From Litomosoides sigmodontis (lineage: Eukaryota; Nematoda; Chromadorea; Rhabditida; Onchocercidae): a DNA stretch of 64,000 nt. Under the pieces are notes generated by a model. The model saw only the letters and a list, made by a program, of their open reading frames with translations, had not been told where the DNA came from and did no database searches. The stretch spans positions 8,785,823-8,849,822 of the forward strand of contig OY718803.1 in NCBI GenBank assembly GCA_963070105.1. The letters are read 5' to 3'. A program made the position numbers and the translations under genes. Each line of letters begins with the position of its first letter. The stretch's first letter is position 1. This document shows positions 1-64,000 of the stretch, piece after piece.

Positions 1-30
1 ACAAACTTTACAAGTTTAATTTCTATTTCA

Positions 31-82
31 GGCCATCAGTTCAATTCGGAATCGATTTCGAAGAGCCAAATCCTTATTAAAA
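31..82 (+). other. Possible terminal exon of an upstream same-strand gene (weak)
   Basis: The window opens with a good acceptor (TTTCTATTTCAG, ending at 31 or just before). Two frames stay open behind it and stop within about 50 bases: one reads PSVQFGIDFEEPNPY-stop, the other AISSIRNRFRRAKSLLK-stop. An AATAAA lies near 350. No homology is recognised; chance is a real alternative. Confidence 0.15.
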
Positions 83-3000
83 TAATGTTTCAAACATTCT
101 TTTGAACTGTACAAGTTAAAAAATTCTTTCAAGAATTAGCAAATATTTAGGAATGAAAAAATTTGACTTGCCTGTGGAAACTTTCTATTGCATCTGCTTG
201 GATTATCATCAAATATAATTTGCTCATTCCCTGGTGTTGATTAGCTACATGACGTCTTCATTGATTAATTCACTAGCCCTTGAATTAAAATTATTTTGAA
301 ATCTTTCCTCTGTTCATCTGTTAAGTGTTGGCTAAACTTTTTGAATTTTAATAAATCACTGTGCAAACTTTGTCCTTCTTTTTTTGATATTAATCTTTTC
401 TCTTCATTTATTCCCAAGTTTTGACAAGACCAAATTACCATAAGATCTTATTTTTGTTAAATTTACCGAATTTATAAGATCGGCTACAGTATCCCTTCTG
501 CACTAGTAGTTCCTAAAATTTCGTTCAAATCTCCAACCATCAACTTTCTCTGTATCCCTTGAAGCAAAAAAAGTAGCGCGTAGTGCAATGGGGGGGAGGG
601 GGGGGGTTTGCTCTATCACTAAAAGTTATCTTTATTTTATTTAAATTCAAACTGATAAGTTTGCACCATTTATTCGTTTTGTTGAAATATTTGTGATAAT
701 GTTATTGTTGTGAATGCATTAATAAAAATATTGCTGAAATTGCTCGGAAAGTTTAAAATTTATTAAAATAGACATCCGGTTATTTTGACGGCAACATTGA
801 TTCATGAAAATTTTCAGATTTTTTTGTGGGAGAGAAAAGTTAATATAACTTCAAGTAGATGATAAAATTGCGCAGATATTTATTTTATTTTCAAAAATTT
901 TTTAAATTTTGTCTTTTGTTTTTATTTGCACAATAAATTTTAATACACAAAATTAATGCTTATTATTTCCCTTGGTTAATGGTTAATTTGATATTTAAAT
1001 TGGTATTACACATAGTTTAATTAGTCAGGGAAAACTTTGGAATAATTTCTGCATTTAAATCGATCGAAAGTGAGCGTTTTAGAAATTCCACTCTGTGAAA
1101 GTTTGTAAAAAGAGTTTGGATGTTTGAAACTTTTTGGAAACAAACTGTGTTTTTGATTTTAAACAAATAAGAAAATAATTTAACCTTTGATCTTCTACAA
1201 ATTAATGTCTGAATCTAACTTTAGACTCTCAAACATAGATTTTATTTCAACTTTGCAATAATTTCATCTTTTAAGGCAGTAGGAGAAATAAGCAAAAAAA
1301 CATCGAAAATAACTTGTAAAAGATGGGAGGGAAAAAGAGAGAAAGTGCATGAAACTATCTACCTCTACCACTCATTTTTCACCATGGAAGATTTCGCTAC
1401 AAATTCATTGAAAGGTACAGCAAGCGATCATATAAGGTCATCAAATGCACTCCAAGATCTCTCTACCAGATATCGACTGGACAAAGGAATTAGTTAAGTT
1501 GAGTGATTGACCGGCCGATAATGAATTGTTTGCAAGGGATTGATTTGATTCTTATTTCATAATAAATTACCGAAAGCATTAAAAGCATTAAAAAAAACGA
1601 AAATGAGAATAGGCATAGCAAAATTTTCCTAACTTGATAATTTAAGGAAAAAGTGATGGTGAATTTAGCTCCAATCAGTGGATGAATGAATGACCACTGG
1701 TACTCTCGTCCAATTTCCTATTACTTCCGAAGAAACTTCTATAGAAATTCATAATTTGCCACCTCAGAAGCGTAAGTGTTCCTCGATGGTACGGACGAGT
1801 AAAGACGATCAATTAATTAATTATACGCATTCACTCATTCTTTCGCTAATTAATCTTTTTCGCCACTTTTTATTCATTTATTTATTTTTCCACTTGCTTA
1901 CTGTGGAAGTAGCATCTTCTGCTAATACCTAACTACTCCAACGAAACTTTTATATAAACAAAGCCTTTTCTCCTTCTTCTTCAGCGACCCCTTCCTTCCT
2001 TCTATCTTCGCTTTTTGAATTCGTCGTTTTTAAGCCTTTTGCTTTTGATTAAATATCCTCGCCATTCTTAGTCAGTCCTCTCTACTTCTTCCTCTCCTTT
2101 TTTTTTTCTTTCTTTCTTTCTTTTTTTGCTAATCCATCCATTTGTCATGCCAGACACACTTTCTGCTTATTTACTTTTACTTAATTGCTACTATTACTTC
2201 CACTACCAAACTGGTAGTTGTGATGTAAACAGATATTTTTCTACTTCTTTTGAATTGATGTAATTAATGCAAGATGAGAAATATTACTACCGCTATATGA
2301 TTTCTTTCATGGTTTTAAATTTTGCATAAAAATTTTTTATTATTTAATTTTGCTAAAAATCGATAGCTACACTCTTAATCACTTCCTTATGCTTTCCTCA
2401 AGTGTACGTATGCGTGTGCGTGTACGCGCAGTATTCTTTTTCAGGATTGCTTTGCAACTTTTTTTTTTTCTTTTTTCTCAAAAGAATTAAAATCTTCAAA
2501 CTTTCATTTCGAGTGCATTCATCTGCACTTGTCACAATGACTGCTCGTTCGTTCGCTCTTCCTCCTCAGAACAATTACATGTGAAAAATATTGTCTTTGT
2601 TCAGTTAGGGTTATTAAGTCTGAAAAGGATTTGTGGCGAAATTACTGCAATATTGATTAATTAGCGGAGAACAAAAATTAGATTTGCATTTCGAAACATT
2701 TTTAGAAAAATTGGAAAATGAAATTGCTAAGGAATTTCCCTTTTTCTTTCATCTTTCCCAATAAGGAAATCTGTGCTAGAACACACTTAACGTACAAGCG
2801 TCTAAATTGGGGAGAGCATTTATATTACACATTCAGTTCTATTAAAATTGCTCCGGGACTCTTGGAAAAATTTCCTGTCCTTACATTTGCCGAGCTTCGA
2901 AGTGTTTGCTGCTAGAAGTGATAAATCAGATATTTACAAAGCAAGAATTCAAAAATTGAAATTAGCGAATGATTGTGAAGTCGGTTGGAAAGGTCATAAC

Positions 3001-5545
3001 TAATGATAATATCAGATCGAATTGCTCGCTTATCCGTTGTAGCAATGAGAAATCCGTCTTCTTTGATGGCTTAATTAAATTACAAATTAATAATGAAATT
3101 GACGTTGAAAAATTGTCAACTTTTCGATATGCAAAAAAAAATAATACTAAAATAATGAGGCAGTGTGGTGATGCGGTAGAATTCAAAAGGACGAGAGTTA
3201 TTCGCTAAGTTCAAAAAAAAGGAAAAAAAAACGAAAGTGCCGTAGCAACGAGTGAGTATTTTCTCCTTTCACTTTCATATGCAACAATGATGAATGGATG
3301 GTGGCACTCTTTGCTAGCAAACAGTTCTATTAATTTACAACAATAGCAGATAGAAACTCTTTGAGAAAGACAATTGCGCATATGGGAACGACATTTGCGC
3401 ATCGCAAATGCATCACTTCTGCATAGCAACTGAAAACTGTTCAATTTCCAAAATAGCAGTTATGAAGGGAGTTTAGCGGTGAGAGGTGATGCATTAAGAT
3501 TTACCTAATGCTCAGTTTACAGGTAGCAAATGAAAGATGAACAGGAGGGTCATTCGGTAGTTCCAGGTAAATGCTTCAGGTGTTAAATTCAAGCAAATAC
3601 TTCAAATGAAAGTTAACAGCTGAAGAGATTGCAATGATAAGTTAATTTAAGCTCAGTTTTCGTATTTCATTGTGAAATTATTTTTTAAATTTTCTTTCTG
3701 TCTCTCCCTCTCTCTCGCTTTCTTCAATTAGTTCGCTTTCTTGTATTTCTCAGCAGCAAAACTTTTTTTTTCCACTCGCTAGAATCATTTTCATTAAAAA
3801 AATTTTACACAAAAGACAAGATATTTTGTGCTACAAAATTATTTTGTAATTTAGGAAGTTGAAGTGAGTTGCAAAAGGTGGGAGAAATTTTCAAACAATT
3901 ACCATTGAAGGTAAAAATTTTGTCTTCAATTGTTTGCTTATTTTTGATGTGCTCGCCAATTCTACTCCTTGCTAATTTTCACCGTGAAATGTCAATCTGT
4001 TTGTTTCCTCACAATTAGTTTAATTTTTAACTCTTTTACTTATGAGAAATTATCATCACAATTTCAAGTGTAACAATTTTAATAATTTCGAATGCTCGAT
4101 GTATTCCTCCTCCACTCAAAGTATTGCAGTTAGTGAGATTCTAAGAATTAAATTATCATATCAAAGTAATACTTCATTGTAAAGTATTAATTTAAATCTC
4201 TCACATAATACCTTCCCAGAAACCACTATCTTAGAGAGCCGTATTTCCAACCCGTTTAGCGTTTTGTTCTCTCTCTCTCTCTCTCTCTCTCCTTGCACAT
4301 TTAACTTTCTCTCTTTTTTTTTTCAATTTTTTCTATCAATATTCGCCTTGGATATCGCAAATGATTAAAATTTTACGCATGCCTGAATTTAAAACATCAA
4401 TAGCAATAAATGAAAATAGGTAATAATAATTAATAAGAAAGTTAGAGTTGCGTGAAACGTGCTTAATCGAAGTCTACAAGCGCTATCAGATATGTTAGCA
4501 TTTATCGAATGTAACTTTGTGTTAATGGAAAAAAAATGAAAATGGTATCTTTCGAAGATTGAAAATTGCTTTGTTGAATTGTTTTGCGCAAGAGTGGTAT
4601 GTGTTTGCACTACAGCTCATAAATTAAATTAAATCTTTAATTATTTAATTTAAGTTAATTAATGATCACTGTTCGTTTTCTTTCTTTCATCCCTAAAAGA
4701 ACCAGGGAGTGCCAGTACCATTGCGCAAAGTGGATGGCAATTTGGTGAGATGATAATTTTCAAATATTTGCATTACTGTTAAAATCCAAATGAGCGATGA
4801 TAAAATTCTAAAAAAAGTTTAAAAATTATACAAAAAATGACAAATTGCTAAAATTATTTCTTCATTATTTCTTAATCTATAATTTAAAATTTTGCAGTTT
4901 CTTTTAGTTTTAATAAAATTTAGCTCAGTTTGGATGATAGACGATAAGTGTGGTTGAAAAATTACTGTCTAACGAATACCCACCTGTTCAAGTCTTCTCC
5001 CTCTCTCAGCATATTCAAGCACCGTGCCGCTTATTTACCTGATTAAATCCTAATTAGATTATAACTTGCCACATTAAACAAACAATCGTCATTTTCAATC
5101 GTTCTATTTACTTATACGATTTGTTGCAGTGGAGGAGTTGAATGTTAAACGGTGAAATTGGTATGAAAAAAAACATTTAACTATTTATTTATAATTTTAA
5201 CTGTGAAATGTGCATGAGAGATGAGTCTTGAAGTGTCAGTGGCTAATGGAGTAATGTCCAGTAGGAGAGAGAAGAGGATTGTGGTAAGTAAGTCCATTCT
5301 AGCCGTTAGTAGCGACCGATTGGCAGGACCCATTGTCATCGTTCCTACCTCGCTCCTCCTTTCCTTCCACCTCCACTGACCACATCACTTCATTCGTTCC
5401 ATTTCAACAAGCATATCCGATATTCCAGACTATATGCGTGTATCGTTGAATAAACAAATTTCAAATCTATCATCTCAATATTAAAATAATTTTTCTTGCC
5501 TTTTTTTTTCTAAAATTTATCTCACCGTTTAATAAATCTACTTCT

Positions 5546-7221
<1,676 letters not shown>

Positions 7222-8090
7222 AAATTATCGATGTTGTTATTAATTTATTCAATTATAGTACCAAAATTTTATTTTCATTTTTAAGCGTTAAAATTATTTC
7301 ATTCATTTAGCTTCTTGAAATTTATTCATCGATTAGCACGAATTTAGTAACTTATATATATTCGCATTTTGGAATACTTTTGCTGAAATTCAAAACCAAA
7401 AAAGGAAGAAAAAATATTTTCGTAAATTTGATTGATCCGATTATTGCTTATTTTTTCCACTTCTCCTAAATTTGCTACAATTTAAATACTTTTCTTAAAT
7501 TTCTAGCTTCCTTTTTTTTTGTTTTTGCTTTTTATGTGTACGGTTTACTGTAGCTGCTTTTGTTTACTGTAATCAATCTTGTCCACTTAGACAGCGCAAA
7601 TATTCATTTCAAAAATTCATCACTTTTTTTTGTCTCAAACTTTTGCTTAATTTCATTCATTGGCCATGTTGAAATTCAAATTAACCGCTGTGTTAGAGTG
7701 ATCCAAGTGGAAATTCATTTTCTCCCAGTTTTTTTTTTTGAAATACATATTTAGGTGCTATAAATAGCTAGCAATATATATCGACATCCCTTCTTGCCCT
7801 CTTTCTCTCTCCCTCTCTCTCTCTTTCCTTCAAAAAGAAATTGTATTGTTTAGTTTATTTGAAGAAAGACATCATTTCGTAAATAAACGACGGATTGATT
7901 CATATGTGTGATATTTATGATTTATTATCGCTTTTGGAAAAGTAAGGAAAAAATAATTGGTAAATTGATGTAATTAAAAAAAGGGAAAATGAAAAGCAAT
8001 TTCAGGCTTGTTCGTTTTTTTGAAGTGAGATTACTTCATTTCGATATCGAATTGCTTACATGCTATCTTAGCGTGTTGCTTTCACCCACT

Positions 8091-9151
8091 CATTTCATTT
8101 CATTTCATTTCATTTTCATTTTCATTTTCATTTTCATTTTCATTTTCATTTCATTTCATTTCATTTCATTTCATTTTTCATTTCATTTCATTTCATTTCA
8201 TTTCATTTTTCATTTCATTTCATTTCATTTCATTTCATTTCATTTCATTTCATTTCATTTCATTTCATTTCATTTCATTTCATTTCATTTCATTTCATTT
8301 CATTTCATTTCATTTTCATTTTCATTTTCATTTTCATTTTCATTTTCATTTTCATTTTCATTTTCATTTTCATTTTCATTTTCATTTTCATTTTCATTTT
8401 CATTTTCATTTTCATTTTCATTTTCATTTTCATTTTCATTTTCATTTTCATTTTCATTTTCATTTTCATTTTCATTTTCATTTTCATTTTCATTTTCATT
8501 TTCATTTTCATTTTCATTTTCATTTTCATTTTCATTTTCATTTTCATTTTCATTTTCATTTTCATTTTCATTTTCATTTTCATTTTCATTTTCATTTTCA
8601 TTTTCATTTTCATTTTCATTTTCATTTTCATTTTCATTTTCATTTTCATTTTCATTTTCATTTTCATTTTCATTTTCATTTTCATTTTCATTTTCATTTT
8701 CATTTTCATTTTCATTTTCATTTTCATTTTCATTTTCATTTTCATTTTCATTTTCATTTTCATTTTCATTTTCATTTTCATTTTCATTTTCATTTTCATT
8801 TTCATTTTCATTTTCATTTTCATTTTCATTTTCATTTTCATTTTCATTTTCATTTTCATTTTCATTTTCATTTTCATTTTCATTTTCATTTTCATTTTCA
8901 TTTTCATTTTCATTTTCATTTTCATTTTCATTTTCATTTTCATTTTCATTTTCATTTTCATTTTCATTTTCATTTTCATTTTCATTTTCATTTTCATTTT
9001 CATTTTCATTTTCATTTTCATTTTCATTTTCATTTTCATTTTCATTTTCATTTTCATTTTCATTTTCATTTTCATTTTCATTTTCATTTTCATTTTCATT
9101 TTCATTTTTGTTTTTTTATTTTTATTTTCATTTTCATTTTCATTTCATCTC
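8091..9151. repeat. (TTTCA)n / (TTTTCA)n compound array, about 1.06 kb
   Basis: Starts with pentamers CATTT, has a short hexamer block (8111-8146), returns to pentamers with two longer T variants (to about 8310), then runs as about 132 perfect CATTTT hexamers to about 9106. It ends in a T-rich break and a few more hexamers and pentamers. Both units differ by one T, so the hexamer probably arose by T insertion followed by expansion. It ends about 227 bases before the start codon of the long cadherin isoform. Confidence 0.97.
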
Positions 9152-9280
9152 ACTTGTGATCATTGCCGATATCACAAGGCATTTGCTACAACAAATCAAC
9201 AACATGTCACTGTATTACTATCAACGTGCTACACTCATTAATTATGCTAAATTTCATATCACAGTTCGATTCAATTTACT

Positions 9281-9377
9281 TTTCATTCAGCCTAGAATGG
9301 AAATAAAGCATTGATCCTACAAAAAGAGAGGGAGAGAGGAAGAGGAAGAAGAAGAGAAGAAAAAGCAATAAAAGAAA
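9281..9377 (+). promoter_or_regulatory. Candidate 5' leader of the long isoform: acceptor plus short upstream ORF
   Basis: TTTCATTCAG ending at 9290 is a strong acceptor with no coding exon behind it, 87 bases before the start codon. It could receive a non-coding exon or, in a nematode, a spliced leader. Just behind it, ATG at 9297 opens a five-codon upstream ORF (MEIKH) that stops at 9314. A purine-rich stretch follows up to the main ATG at 9378. Inferred; no transcript data. Confidence 0.35.
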
Positions 9378-63831
<54,454 letters not shown>

Positions 63832-64000
63832 GTAAGTAGTTTTTATTTTATTTTTTATTGAATTTAATTTAATTCATATACTGTGAAATTTCATTAGAGC
63901 GTTTCTTCATTCTCCAACAGTGTTATGTGTTTAAGTGATCTTTGTACAGTGAAATTTTTGAGTTTTTTTTATTTTAGGTACTAATGTGACATTTTTCCCA
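63832..64000 (+). other. Start of intron 52 (partial)
   Basis: An acceptor-like TTTTAG ends at 63977, but reading on in phase 0 meets TGA at the fourth codon, so no exon is called. Confidence 0.6.

Noticed and set aside
7989..9314. Long + frame of Ser-Phe repeats and minus frame of Lys-Met repeats
   Set aside because: Both are translations of the TTTTCA hexamer array.
63978..64000. Next cadherin exon behind the acceptor at 63977
   Set aside because: In the phase set by exon 52 it reads VLM and then TGA. It would fit only with a poor donor inside exon 52 (at 63815), which would delete the conserved GAKGFR strand.

Overview
The window is A+T-rich animal nuclear DNA carrying one large, intron-rich gene on the + strand. 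It is the orthologue of Caenorhabditis elegans hmr-1, a classical cadherin of the Drosophila N-cadherin (CadN) type. A nematode is the best reading: splice acceptors are short TTTCAG or TTTTAG, and the locus has the hmr-1 layout, in which a long neuronal-type cadherin and a short epithelial-type cadherin share 3' exons. The nematode clade cannot be fixed from the sequence alone.

I chained 52 coding exons by hand from 9378 to 63831. All join in phase without a stop and give 8,076 coding bases (2,692 codons) before the window ends. The long product begins with a signal peptide. It continues with two degenerate and about 17 recognisable cadherin (EC) repeats, the non-chordate classic cadherin (PCCD) region, EGF, laminin G, EGF and most of a second laminin G. 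The transmembrane segment and catenin-binding tail must lie beyond position 64000.

Layout. 1-9377 is upstream non-coding sequence dominated by two very long simple-repeat arrays: ATTACT/ATT at 5.5-7.2 kb and TTTCA/TTTTCA at 8.1-9.15 kb. The second ends about 230 bp before the start codon. 9378-15626 encodes the signal peptide and N-terminal region with a furin-like site. A 6.7 kb intron follows. 22340-33615 encodes the long-isoform EC repeats in 28 exons. 33616-52746 is a 19.1 kb intron with no long-isoform exon, rich in microsatellites. 52747-52976 is the last long-isoform-specific exon. It is followed at once by an alternative first exon (to 53364) with its own signal peptide. 56164-63831 holds the exons shared by both isoforms.

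How it works together. The alternative first exon and the long-isoform exon both end in phase 2 and both join the exon at 56164. Each supplies its own version of the N-terminal half of the same cadherin repeat. An internal promoter in or near the 19 kb intron would therefore make a short HMR-1A-like adhesion cadherin, while the upstream promoter makes the long HMR-1B-like form. I saw no second convincing protein gene, tRNA, rRNA, CRISPR array or transposon.
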